Origin: CAZWDL01 sp964632995
Lineage (GTDB): Bacteria > Bacteroidota > Bacteroidia > Chitinophagales > Saprospiraceae
DNA length: 11,967 nt
Direction: 5' to 3'
Assembly: GCA_964632995.1 (NCBI GenBank)
Contig: CAZWDL010000173.1
Location: 1 to 11,967 of the forward strand
Part shown: piece after piece, positions 1 to 6,938 of the stretch
Layout: each line of letters starts with the position of its first letter
Numbering within the stretch: the stretch's first letter is position 1
Program-made: the position numbers and the translations under genes
Notes under the pieces: model-generated
Seen by the model: only the letters and a program-made list of their open reading frames with translations
Databases searched by the model: none
Told to the model about the DNA's origin: nothing

Positions 1-42
1 CCCAAAGGTCGCTAACATTTGACGAACCGGAGGTGGCCACGG

Positions 43-152
43 GCCTCTGCGTGCATCAACCTGTCAGCGCAGCTGACCTGTTTGCTCCGCGTACTCCGCG
101 CCTCTGCGTGCATCAACCTGTCAGCGCGGCTGACCTGTTTGCTCCGCGTGCT
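43..152. repeat. 57-bp tandem repeat, two copies
   Basis: Two head-to-tail copies with a 57-bp period lie at 43-99 and 100-about 152. They start with GCCTCTGCGTGCATCAACC and differ by only a few substitutions (for example an A/G change in the middle and another near the end). Each copy contains an inverted repeat, GTCAGC-(GCA or GCG)-GCTGAC, able to form a 6-bp hairpin with a 3-nt loop. The second copy ends at the stop codon of the thioredoxin gene that enters from the right. The CTCCGCG/CTCTGCG wording resembles low-complexity intergenic repeats common in Bacteroidota and other environmental genomes; that resemblance is from memory, not a search. It may work as a transcription end or mRNA stabiliser, but there is no T-tract. 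Confidence 0.8.
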
Positions 153-1315
153 CACTTGTCCTCAATTTTCTCCAGCAGCGCTCCGGTGGCGGAGTAATCC
201 TCCCCGTTTTCTTTGGCCAGTTCGATGGCTTTTTCCGCCGCTTTGCGAGCCTTTCTTCGTTTACCGAGTTTGTAGTAAAGCGAAGCCAGGGTATCGTAGT
301 TGTAGTACTGGCTGTCCAGGGCTACGGAATTTTCCGCCCATTCCACGGCTTTTTCAAGCATATCTTCGTCCTCTACCATCTCGAAGAAATTCCAGGCGGC
401 GTTATTCCACTCGGCGGGATCTTCCGGCGGGAAGTGTTCGAAGTAGTGGAGGGTAGCTTCAGCGTAAGCTTGAATATCGCCGGTGTATTGGAAGTAATTC
501 ATCCGGAAAAGGGAAGTGAGGTGTCCGGCAACTTCGGGATAGACGCGGTGGAAGAGGCGTTCGACCTTTTGCAGCGCTTCTTCCCCTTCGTCGTTGGCGA
601 AAGCCTCGTTCATGATCAGTTTTTGAACCCGGCTGATGACGGCCTGGCTGCCGAACATCTGTTCAAATTCCTGCCGGTGGTCGGCCAGGTATTCAAACAT
701 CGGCGAATCGATTTCTTCCACGAAGGTAAATATGAAGCGCATATTCTTGATCGTGCTCCAATCATTCTGTGTGCGCAGGTATTGCTCGGCGATGGTATGC
801 TGGCTGCCGTCCATAGCTTCGTAGCTGGCCATGGCAAAGTCGTGCAGAAACTCGGGATTACGTTCGCCGGCTTCGTAGCGGCTCTGGTAAGTGGACAGGC
901 GGCGCGAGGGGTCGAGCGCAATTTTGCCGAGTTCGAGGAGCTTGGGGGCATTGTGATAACCGATGGCGCGGTGGACGAGCTCGCCTTCGCCGTCAATGAA
1001 AAGCAGGGAAGGGTAGGCTTTCACCTGGTATTGTCTTGCCAGAGCGATACCTTCGCCGGCCTCCATATCCATTTTCAGGTTTACGAAATTTTCGTTGTAG
1101 AAATCCCCGACGGCTTTTTCCGGGAAGACATCGCGCGTCATCATTTTGCAGGGGCCGCACCAGGTGGTATAAGCGTCGACAAAGATCAGCTTGTCCTCCG
1201 CTCTGGCGCTTTGCAAGGCCTCTTCCCAATTGCTGGTTTCAAATTTGATTCCCTCCTGAGCCAGCAGCACCAGGGCGGGCAGGAGTAACTTGGTTAGGAG
1301 CAATATTTTTTTCAT
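152..1315 (-). CDS. Exported thioredoxin-fold protein with C-terminal helical repeat region (downstream paralogue)
   Basis: A 387-residue protein. Residues 1-19 form a signal peptide (MKK, then a Leu-rich core), with likely cleavage after Ala19. A thioredoxin-like domain of the Thioredoxin_7 type covers about residues 22-135. It has the active site W52-C53-G54-P55-C56 after FVDAY, and the cis-proline P102 after Tyr101. The remaining 250 residues look helical; the last 70 (paired Ala/Leu-rich helices with an AAEKAIELAKENG stretch) resemble a TPR-like unit. The protein should act in the periplasm as a disulfide reductase, isomerase or oxidase; direction and substrate cannot be told from sequence. 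It is second in an operon, 13 bp after the stop of its paralogue, with no evident ribosome binding site in the gap. The fold call is firm, the role is not. Confidence 0.9.
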   Translation of the reverse strand: MKKILLLTKLLLPALVLLAQEGIKFETSNWEEALQSARAEDKLIFVDAYTTWCGPCKMMTRDVFPEKAVGDFYNENFVNLKMDMEAGEGIALARQYQVKAYPSLLFIDGEGELVHRAIGYHNAPKLLELGKIALDPSRRLSTYQSRYEAGERNPEFLHDFAMASYEAMDGSQHTIAEQYLRTQNDWSTIKNMRFIFTFVEEIDSPMFEYLADHRQEFEQMFGSQAVISRVQKLIMNEAFANDEGEEALQKVERLFHRVYPEVAGHLTSLFRMNYFQYTGDIQAYAEATLHYFEHFPPEDPAEWNNAAWNFFEMVEDEDMLEKAVEWAENSVALDSQYYNYDTLASLYYKLGKRRKARKAAEKAIELAKENGEDYSATGALLEKIEDK

Positions 1316-1328
1316 AGTGTCGTACTTC

Positions 1329-2498
1329 TCAGCTATTCAATTTTTCGATAAAGCGTTTTACATTCTGTACGGCGTGGCCGCCTTCTTCCTTAGCCAGCTT
1401 CAGCGATTTTTCGGCGGCCTTTACGGCGTCGGACTCCTTGCCGTTCAGTGCCAGAATACTGGCGTAGGTGAGGTAATAACCGTAGGTGTTGCCCATTTTG
1501 GCGGCGTCTTCCGCGATTTTTTCGGCCTGCTTCATGGCGTAGTCGTCTTCGCGGAAGTGCATGGTGAGGCTCTGAGCGAGCTCATGTAGTTTCTCCGGTT
1601 GATCTTTAAGGATTTTTTTAGCGTAATCCTTGCAGGCTTTGCTGTAAGTTTTGGCATCGTTAACCGCCATGGCATACTCCATCTCGGATTCCAGCTCGAA
1701 GGCTTCGGCTTTTCCGGGATAATGAACCTTCATTTTGTCGATGGCATTGTCGACGAGCTGCCGGTATTCAAACTTGATACCTTTCTCGACGGTGGCTTTG
1801 CAGGCCTGATGAATTTTTTCTTTTACAGCTTCCTCCGACTCCAGTGCGATCAGCTGAGGATTGTATTGGATGAACCACTCGAAGATCTTGGAATCGGCCT
1901 CGGTCATCCCTTCATAGATAATACGCAGGTTCTCCTTACTGCTGAGGTTTTCCTGATCGCGCAGGTAGTCGTTGGCGATCTTCAGGCTTGGCTTGCCGGC
2001 CTGATTGAGGGCTTTGATATAGTTATAGACTAGCTCCGGGCTGCGATCGCCCTTTTCGTAGGCTTCGGCGTACTGTTCACTGCGATCGATTTTGGAGAGC
2101 GCGGCGCGTCCCACTTCGATAAAACCGTCAACTGGCCGGGCGCCGCGTACGCGTTGCACGACTTCGCCGGTATAGTCGATATAGAAAAGGGTGGGAAAAG
2201 CCGACACCGGATACTTCTTCCGGAATTCCAGACCTTCTCCCCGCTCCATATCCATTTTTACATTGACGAAGTGTTTATTGTAAAATTCGCCGACGGCATC
2301 GTCGGTAAACACCTCCTTGGACATACGCTTACAGGGGCCGCACCACACGGCATAGGCGTCGACAAAAATGATCTTTTCCTGCTTTTCGGCTTCGGCCAGG
2401 GCTTCTTTCCAGGTTCCTTCGAAAAATTCGATGCCTCCGGCGAAGACGGTTCCGGTCAGGAAAATCAGTAGAAAAGTAAAAGTGTAACGGCTCATCAT
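1329..2498 (-). CDS. Exported thioredoxin-fold protein with C-terminal helical repeat region (upstream paralogue)
   Basis: A 389-residue paralogue of the next gene leftward. Residues 1-20 form a signal peptide ending VFA, then GG. The thioredoxin domain keeps the same register as its sister: W52-C53-G54-P55-C56 after FVDAY, KMDME near 81-85, and the cis-proline P102 after Phe101. The thioredoxin halves are clearly alike, while the C-terminal 250 residues have diverged strongly, keeping only a helical AAEKSLKLAKEEG-like end. This suggests duplication followed by specialisation of the partner-binding part. The coding sequence opens with two Met codons (2498 and 2495), so the start is uncertain by one codon. 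A Bacteroidota-type promoter lies about 45 bp upstream and should drive both genes. Likely a periplasmic thiol-disulfide protein; substrate unknown. Confidence 0.9.
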   Translation of the reverse strand: MMSRYTFTFLLIFLTGTVFAGGIEFFEGTWKEALAEAEKQEKIIFVDAYAVWCGPCKRMSKEVFTDDAVGEFYNKHFVNVKMDMERGEGLEFRKKYPVSAFPTLFYIDYTGEVVQRVRGARPVDGFIEVGRAALSKIDRSEQYAEAYEKGDRSPELVYNYIKALNQAGKPSLKIANDYLRDQENLSSKENLRIIYEGMTEADSKIFEWFIQYNPQLIALESEEAVKEKIHQACKATVEKGIKFEYRQLVDNAIDKMKVHYPGKAEAFELESEMEYAMAVNDAKTYSKACKDYAKKILKDQPEKLHELAQSLTMHFREDDYAMKQAEKIAEDAAKMGNTYGYYLTYASILALNGKESDAVKAAEKSLKLAKEEGGHAVQNVKRFIEKLNS

Positions 2499-2543
2499 TA
2501 CCAGGTATTTTTTATTTCAGATTATTCGTGGATTTACAATTTA

Positions 2544-2571
2544 CAAAAATACAGACATCTTTCGGAATCAA
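2544..2571 (-). promoter_or_regulatory. Bacteroidota-type promoter of the thioredoxin pair
   Basis: On the minus strand, TTG (2571-2569) is followed by a 17-nt spacer and TATTTTTG (2551-2544), a full match to the -7 consensus TAnnTTTG known from Bacteroides and Flavobacterium. The predicted transcription start near 2537 gives a 5' leader of about 38 nt before the start at 2498. No operator or riboswitch-like structure was seen in that leader. Confidence 0.65.
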
Positions 2572-2590
2572 AAAGTTAAGTCGAAGTTAA

Positions 2591-2734
2591 CGAACCGGTC
2601 AACATTGGCGTCAAGATCAAATCGCCGGTGACCTGAACTTCCGCCGCGTCTACGCCACCGTGTTGAAGCGCTGGCTGGAGTCGAATACGCTAATGATATT
2701 GGGTAGGCGGTTTGAAGCTTTACCGTTGTTGTAG
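2591..2734 (+). pseudogene. Orphan 3' remnant of a DUF1501-type gene
   Basis: An open frame from 2591 (just after an in-frame TAA at 2588-2590) to TAG at 2732-2734 encodes 47 residues ending in GDLNFRRVYATVLKRWL, then a short linker, ILGRRFEALPLL and stop. This matches the usual carboxyl end of DUF1501 proteins as I know it: a (D)FR-VYATVL--WL block, a short linker, then LGG-F--LP. Those are secreted, mostly Tat-exported proteins usually encoded beside a DUF1800 gene. Intact members run to roughly 400 residues or more, so about nine tenths is missing. There is no in-frame ATG upstream of the conserved block and no partner gene nearby. Homology is convincing from about 2612; the first few codons may belong to a repeat. 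Best read as a decayed gene end left by deletion or rearrangement. Confidence 0.65.
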
Positions 2735-2803
2735 AATGAAAGAGGGGCGGCTTTCCAATCTTCTACTGGAGAAAACGGATTGAAGGATTGAATAATAAGG
2801 AGT

Positions 2804-3517
2804 TCACTCCTGTCCGTCTACTCCACTCAACACCGGCTTTGGCCGCAGCCTTAGGGAGTCCAGTTCGCTGTGATTGCCACTGAATACATTGAAGTCGACA
2901 TAACCCTGTATGCCGTCAATTTCCCCCCGGTTGCCATACTGCCAGAAGTCCCAGTCACGTCCGCAGGCCAGGATGGGCTGGCGCCAGCCATAGCGGGCGA
3001 TCCAGAGTGGGTAGCCCTCGAAATGGCCGGCCAGGTATTTGTTGTAAAACTTGAGGTTGGTATAAAGGATTGGTTTAATATCATAGCGCAGTTCGACCAG
3101 GAACAGCCAGATACGTATTCCGGAGATGAGGCGAACCTTATCGACGCCGTCGAGCACTTCAACATCGAGTACGGGCGGCAGGTCGCCGTACTCCAGATCG
3201 ACCCAGTTGGTGAAGTTATCGACCTGAGCGGTGACCGGGGTGCGGGGGCGAAAAAAGTGGTAGGCCCCACGGATAAGATCGGCTTCCTTCATTTCCGCCC
3301 AGTTGTGGCAGTACATCGTATCGTGCAGGGTAGCGCCTTCGGTTGCTTTGACAAAAGCAAAGTGGTAATCCTGAGTAGCTATGCTTTCCCAGTCGACCAT
3401 AGACTGGTAGTGGGACACGTCAATACCGTGTACCTCGAACTCGTCACGCCGGATGGTGTCCTGTTCACAGGATAAAAGTAAAGTCATTGCCAATATGCCG
3501 GGTATCCATCTGCGCAT
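2804..3517 (-). CDS. GH25-family muramidase (lysozyme) lipoprotein
   Basis: A 237-residue protein. Residues 1-17 form a lipoprotein signal with lipobox L14-L15-S16-C17, so Cys17 should be lipidated; acidic residues right after it (EQD) loosely recall the surface-export signal of Bacteroidota lipoproteins. The GH25 domain fills about residues 29-215: GIDVSHYQ at 31-38 (Asp33), FVKATEG at 55-61, RGAYHFF at 83-89, the catalytic D-x-E pair in PPVLDVE (Asp118, Glu120), LYTN at 151-154, WIARYG, WQY at 192-194 and VDFNVF at 207-212. The family cleaves the MurNAc-GlcNAc bond of peptidoglycan, and all key residues are present, so it should be active. It stands alone, with no phage, holin or secretion genes around it. 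A role in wall remodelling or in attacking other bacteria are both possible. Confidence 0.92.
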   Translation of the reverse strand: MRRWIPGILAMTLLLSCEQDTIRRDEFEVHGIDVSHYQSMVDWESIATQDYHFAFVKATEGATLHDTMYCHNWAEMKEADLIRGAYHFFRPRTPVTAQVDNFTNWVDLEYGDLPPVLDVEVLDGVDKVRLISGIRIWLFLVELRYDIKPILYTNLKFYNKYLAGHFEGYPLWIARYGWRQPILACGRDWDFWQYGNRGEIDGIQGYVDFNVFSGNHSELDSLRLRPKPVLSGVDGQE

Positions 3518-3633
3518 AATTCTCTGTTGATCAGCTGTTCCCGTGATCAGTTATTGCTTCAACGCGTTATATTTCAATAATGAAAGATCGCTAAAAAAGT
3601 AATACCTGTAAATAGGTGGGTCCGATTTAATCT

Positions 3634-3663
3634 TTCAATAACATATTTTTGTAAACTATTGAA
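3634..3663. repeat. 7-bp inverted repeat with 16-bp spacer
   Basis: TTCAATA at 3634-3640 is matched by TATTGAA at 3657-3663, with the box TATTTTTG (3644-3651) between the arms. A further TTTCAATAA lies at 3572-3580. The spacing and A/T content would suit a dimeric regulator or a weak hairpin. This could also be chance in A/T-rich DNA. Confidence 0.35.
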
Positions 3664-3697
3664 TGTAAGTGGATGGGAAGAGGGGTATACGGATTGG

Positions 3698-3811
3698 GGC
3701 TGTTGGCTATTGGCCCGTACATATGAACCTGAGCTTTTTGCTTGTATAGATCCTTAATCATCCCTGCAGTATGGGTCATCGTTTATATTTGTCGGCTTGG
3801 AGCCAACAGCC
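3698..3811. repeat. 11-bp inverted repeat bracketing 92 bp
   Basis: GGCTGTTGGCT (3698-3708) and AGCCAACAGCC (3801-3811) are perfect reverse complements separated by 92 bp. The left arm is part of a 7-nt-periodic stretch (3695-3715, unit about TTGGCTN). The bracketed segment contains TATATTTG (3784-3791). No coding capacity or target-site duplication was evident. It may be a small non-autonomous element or just two copies of a genome-wide intergenic word. Confidence 0.4.
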
Positions 3812-3876
3812 GGCTGAAATGATCCCTGGTTTAATACTATGAATAAAGGATTTTTCTCTTGATAAAAAACGCTCTT

Positions 3877-5067
3877 ATGCCATCCCGCCGCCAACTTTTT
3901 TTACAACATCTTGCTCAGACGAGCAGCTTTCCGCTGATGCTCGAAATAGAAAGCGCGGAAGGCATGTATCTCTATGGTAGCAAGGGCGAATCGTATATGG
4001 ATCTCATCGCCGGCATCGGGGTCAGTTCGCTGGGCCACCGGCATCCGCGGGTGATCGAGGCAGTCAAGGCGCAGCTCGATCGCTACCTGCACACGCTGGT
4101 GTACGGCGAATTCGTGCTGGCGCCGCAGGTAGAGCTGGCCACACTGCTGGCCGGGCACTTGCCCTACCCGCTCGACAGCGTTTATTTTGTCAATTCAGGG
4201 ACGGAGGCTACGGAAGGTGCTATGAAACTCGCCAAGCGCTATACCGGTCGCCCGGAGATCGTCGCCTGCCGCCGGGCTTATCACGGCAGCACGCAAGGGG
4301 CCGCCAGCCTGATGTGGCCCAAGGACTTTACCCGCGCTTACCATCCGCTATTGCCCGGCATCCGTCACATCGACTTCAACTGCGAGTGGTGCCTGCAGCA
4401 GATAACGGAAACAACGGCCGCCGTTATCATGGAAACGGTACAGGGCGAGTGGGGGCTGCGGCCGCCCCGGAAAGATTATCTGAAAAAAGTCAGGCAACGC
4501 TGTAATGAAACAGGCGCCTTGCTCATCCTCGACGAGATACAAGCGGGCTACGGACGTACCGGCACCCTCTTTGCCTTCGAACAATACGGCATCCAGCCAG
4601 ATATTCTGCTGCTGGCCAAAGGAATGGGCGGCGGCATGCCTATCGGGGCCTTCATTTCTTCCAAGGAGATCATGAGCGCCCTGTCCTACGATCCCATTTT
4701 AGGCCATATTACGACTTTCGGCGGGCATCCCGTCGGTTGCGCTGCCGGCCTGGCTACCCTGCAAACCTTGCTGGAAAAAGACTTCATTCAACGGGTACCG
4801 GAAAAGGAACGCCTCTTCCGCGAACGCTTGCAGCATCCGGAGATCCGCGAGCTGCGCAGTGCCGGCCTCTGGATGGCCGTAGAGATGCGCGATTTTGAAT
4901 TCATTCAAAAGGTAATTAAACGCTGCCTGGACCGGGGCCTGATCACCGACTGGTTTCTCTTCAACAACCGCTCGCTGCGCATTGCCCCGCCCCTGATCAT
5001 CAGCAAGGACCAAATCAACGAAGCCTGTGATATTATCCTGGAAGCGATAGAATTTGCCCAGTCATGA
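3877..5067 (+). CDS. Class III PLP-dependent aminotransferase
   Basis: A 396-residue protein from the ATG at 3877. Fold-type I signatures in order: VNSGTEA at 105-111 (phosphate binding), YHG at 135-137 (ring stacking), LLILDEIQAGYGRTG from about 215 (Asp219 contacts the pyridine nitrogen), LLAKGMGGGMPIGA with the Schiff-base Lys248, and TTFGGHP from 279 (Thr280, phosphate). The length of about 400 is normal for ornithine, acetylornithine, GABA or other omega-aminotransferases. Substrate cannot be fixed, and no arginine, lysine or GABA pathway gene adjoins. An in-frame TTG at 3859 has an AAAGGA eight bases upstream and would add six residues. I prefer the ATG because the family usually starts close to the RQLFLQHLAQTS segment. 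A short open frame at 3839-3862 ends just before it. Confidence 0.92.
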   Translation: MPSRRQLFLQHLAQTSSFPLMLEIESAEGMYLYGSKGESYMDLIAGIGVSSLGHRHPRVIEAVKAQLDRYLHTLVYGEFVLAPQVELATLLAGHLPYPLDSVYFVNSGTEATEGAMKLAKRYTGRPEIVACRRAYHGSTQGAASLMWPKDFTRAYHPLLPGIRHIDFNCEWCLQQITETTAAVIMETVQGEWGLRPPRKDYLKKVRQRCNETGALLILDEIQAGYGRTGTLFAFEQYGIQPDILLLAKGMGGGMPIGAFISSKEIMSALSYDPILGHITTFGGHPVGCAAGLATLQTLLEKDFIQRVPEKERLFRERLQHPEIRELRSAGLWMAVEMRDFEFIQKVIKRCLDRGLITDWFLFNNRSLRIAPPLIISKDQINEACDIILEAIEFAQS

Positions 5068-5202
5068 AGCCTTAGACATGCGAAGGAGGAGCTGATCGGA
5101 GGAATACGCTCGATAAGCGAGGATAGCCATTATGTCATTGACTTTCCTGAAAGATCGTAAAAACACGAAATGTATAAGTTGACTCCTTTTTTCAAAAAAG
5201 CA

Positions 5203-6696
5203 CTACAATTCCTTCCTCAACCGGGCCACCGGAATATTGAGTTGTTCCCGGTATTTGGCCACGGTGCGGCGGGCGATGTTGTAGCCTTTATCCTGAAGGA
5301 GGTTTTTGATTTTCTCGTCGGAGAGCGGTTTGCGTTTATTTTCGTTCTGGACGATATCGGAAAGGATCTTTTTGACTTCGATGGTGGAGACCTCTTCGCC
5401 TTCGCTGGTAGTGAGTGATTCGGAGAAAAAATCCTTGAGGCGTTTGGTGCCGAATTCGGTCTGTACGAATTTACTGTTGACAACGCGGGAGACGGTGGAG
5501 ATGTCCAGGCTGGTGATATCGGCAATATCTTTAAGGATCATGGGGCGCAGTTTGCGCTGGTCACCGCTCAGGAAAAACTCATACTGGTACTGCATAAGGG
5601 CGTACATCGTTTTGTACATCGTCTCCTGGCGCTGGCGTATAGCGTCGATAAACCATTTGGCGGAGTCGATTTTCTGCTTGATGAAAACGATGGCCTCTTT
5701 TTCTTTCCGGTTGGGGCCTTTTTCCTTTTTGCGGCTGTTGCGGTACGACTTGAGCATATCGCGGTACTGGTCGCTGATATGCAGGTCGGGGGCGTTGCGG
5801 GTGTTGAGGCTGAGTTGGAGCTCGCCCTCGCGGTTGCGGATGATAAAATCAGGGACGACGTAATGTGTTGGGCGGCTGCTGCTGGTTGAGTACCCACTGG
5901 CCGGTTTGGGATTGAGTTTGAGAATTACCTCCATGGCCTCCCTGAGCGATTCCTCATCGATATCGAGCTGGCGAATGAGTTTCTGGAAATGTTTTTTGGA
6001 AAACTCCTCGAAATAATCCCGGATAATGTCCCGCGCCAGGATTATTAAATTGAGCTCTTCAGCCGGCAGTTCGTCCTCCTGCTGTTCAATTTTATTGTCC
6101 AGCTGAATCAGCAGGCATTCCTGCAGGTCGCGCGCAGCGGTGCCGGGCGGATCGAAATCCTGGATTTTTTTTAATACCTTTTCCACTTCCTCTTCAGAGA
6201 CGAAGAGGTTTTGGGAGAACATCAGGTCGTCGATGATGGCGATGGGTTCGCGGCGCAGATATCCGTCCTCATCGATGCTGCCGATGATCTGTTCGGCGAT
6301 GGCCTCTTCCCGTTTGTCTTTTAATTCGAGCATGCCGAGTTGCTGCTCCAGGTAATCACGAAAGGTATTTTCTACGGGAATAGGTATTTGTTTGTCTTCA
6401 TCGTCAGGATTGTACTGGCCGGCGCGGAGTTTATAGCTGCTCGGATCTTCTTCCATGTACTCTTTGATGTAATCGTCGAGTTCATAATTTTCTTCCGATT
6501 CCTGAAATTCAGGGGCTTCTTCTCCGCTGAGCAGTTCGTCTTTTTGTTCTCCTTCTTCGAGCGCCGGGTTGGCTTCCAGTTCCTCTTTGATCCGCTGCTC
6601 CAGGTTAGCCGTAGGCACCTGCAGCAGCTTCATGAGCTGAATCTGCTGCGGCGACAGCTTCTGGAGCATTTTCTGACTTAAACTCTGTTTCAACAT
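5203..6696 (-). CDS. rpoN: RNA polymerase sigma-54 factor
   Basis: A 497-residue protein with the full sigma-54 layout. Region I (about 1-50) is Gln/Leu-rich (SLSQKMLQKLSPQQIQLM) and contacts activators and core. An acidic region II linker runs about 50-105. The core-binding domain is about 110-310, with IDEDGYL at 141-147 and FDPPGTAARDLQECL from 181. A helix-turn-helix of the -12-binding part lies near 388-425 (LKDIADITSLDISTVSRVVN). The RpoN box ARRTVAKYRE at 475-484, which reads the -24 element, is intact. The protein directs polymerase to -24/-12 promoters and needs AAA+ activators, none of which is in this window. The usual proteobacterial neighbours (lptB, hpf, ptsN) are also absent. 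No clear promoter was found upstream. Confidence 0.97.
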   Translation of the reverse strand: MLKQSLSQKMLQKLSPQQIQLMKLLQVPTANLEQRIKEELEANPALEEGEQKDELLSGEEAPEFQESEENYELDDYIKEYMEEDPSSYKLRAGQYNPDDEDKQIPIPVENTFRDYLEQQLGMLELKDKREEAIAEQIIGSIDEDGYLRREPIAIIDDLMFSQNLFVSEEEVEKVLKKIQDFDPPGTAARDLQECLLIQLDNKIEQQEDELPAEELNLIILARDIIRDYFEEFSKKHFQKLIRQLDIDEESLREAMEVILKLNPKPASGYSTSSSRPTHYVVPDFIIRNREGELQLSLNTRNAPDLHISDQYRDMLKSYRNSRKKEKGPNRKEKEAIVFIKQKIDSAKWFIDAIRQRQETMYKTMYALMQYQYEFFLSGDQRKLRPMILKDIADITSLDISTVSRVVNSKFVQTEFGTKRLKDFFSESLTTSEGEEVSTIEVKKILSDIVQNENKRKPLSDEKIKNLLQDKGYNIARRTVAKYREQLNIPVARLRKEL

Positions 6697-6792
6697 CGAC
6701 CTTCCATTTAATGAGCTCCGGAGTGTATTCTGCTACCAATTGTATTCGAATATAGCGCGGGGGTATAATAGTCTATCCAAATTTTTTATCTT

Positions 6793-6822
6793 TTGCAAGA
6801 TACTAAGAATTGAGTAACCTTG
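6793..6822 (+). promoter_or_regulatory. Probable promoter of the aminopeptidase-rlmN pair
   Basis: TTG (6793-6795, within TTTTG) is followed by a 19-nt spacer and TAACCTTG (6815-6822), seven of eight matches to TAnnTTTG. A start near 6829 would leave a leader of about 110 nt before the ATG at 6939. It overlaps the only upstream alternative start codon (TTG at 6810), which argues against that start being used. Confidence 0.5.
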
Positions 6823-6938
6823 CACCTTCGTTTTTGGTACAAAGGCATAAAAGCAAGCCGGTGCCCACACAAGCACATTCAAAAATCATACCAAAAATAC
6901 TGATACGGGAGCATAGGTTAAGTAACCAAAATGAAACG

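Larger units (their letters stand above)
3518..3876. other. 359-bp intergenic region between divergent genes
   Basis: No gene of normal size fits here. It holds two TAnnTTTG-like boxes on the plus strand: TATTTTTG (3644-3651) and TATATTTG (3784-3791), neither with a TTG at the right distance. It also holds a 7-bp inverted repeat TTCAATA/TATTGAA (3634-3640 and 3657-3663), an extra direct copy of TTTCAATAA at 3572-3580, a 7-nt-periodic stretch (3695-3715), and an 11-bp inverted repeat (3698-3708 with 3801-3811). A seven-codon open frame (3839-3862) precedes the aminotransferase. I could not find a convincing promoter for the leftward lysozyme gene. Confidence 0.6.

Noticed and set aside
434..1288. 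284-codon open frame on the plus strand opposite the first thioredoxin gene
   Set aside because: It lies entirely within a convincing gene on the other strand and has no recognisable domain; long antisense frames of this kind arise from codon bias. The same applies to the other frames opposite or shifted against rpoN, the aminopeptidase, rlmN and the kinase.
5186..5200. CTTTTTT-C-AAAAAAG inverted repeat after rpoN as a terminator
   Set aside because: Only A-T pairs, almost no loop and no following T-tract; too weak to call.
6810..6938. N-terminal extension of the aminopeptidase from a TTG at 6810
   Set aside because: The segment carries a promoter match and family members start near MTVNERI, so ATG 6939 fits better.
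6697..6938. Sigma-54 (-24/-12) promoter near rpoN or elsewhere in intergenic DNA
   Set aside because: A TGGTAC at 6836-6841 looked like a -24 half, but GC is missing at the required spacing; no other intergenic match to TGGCAC-N5-TTGC was seen.
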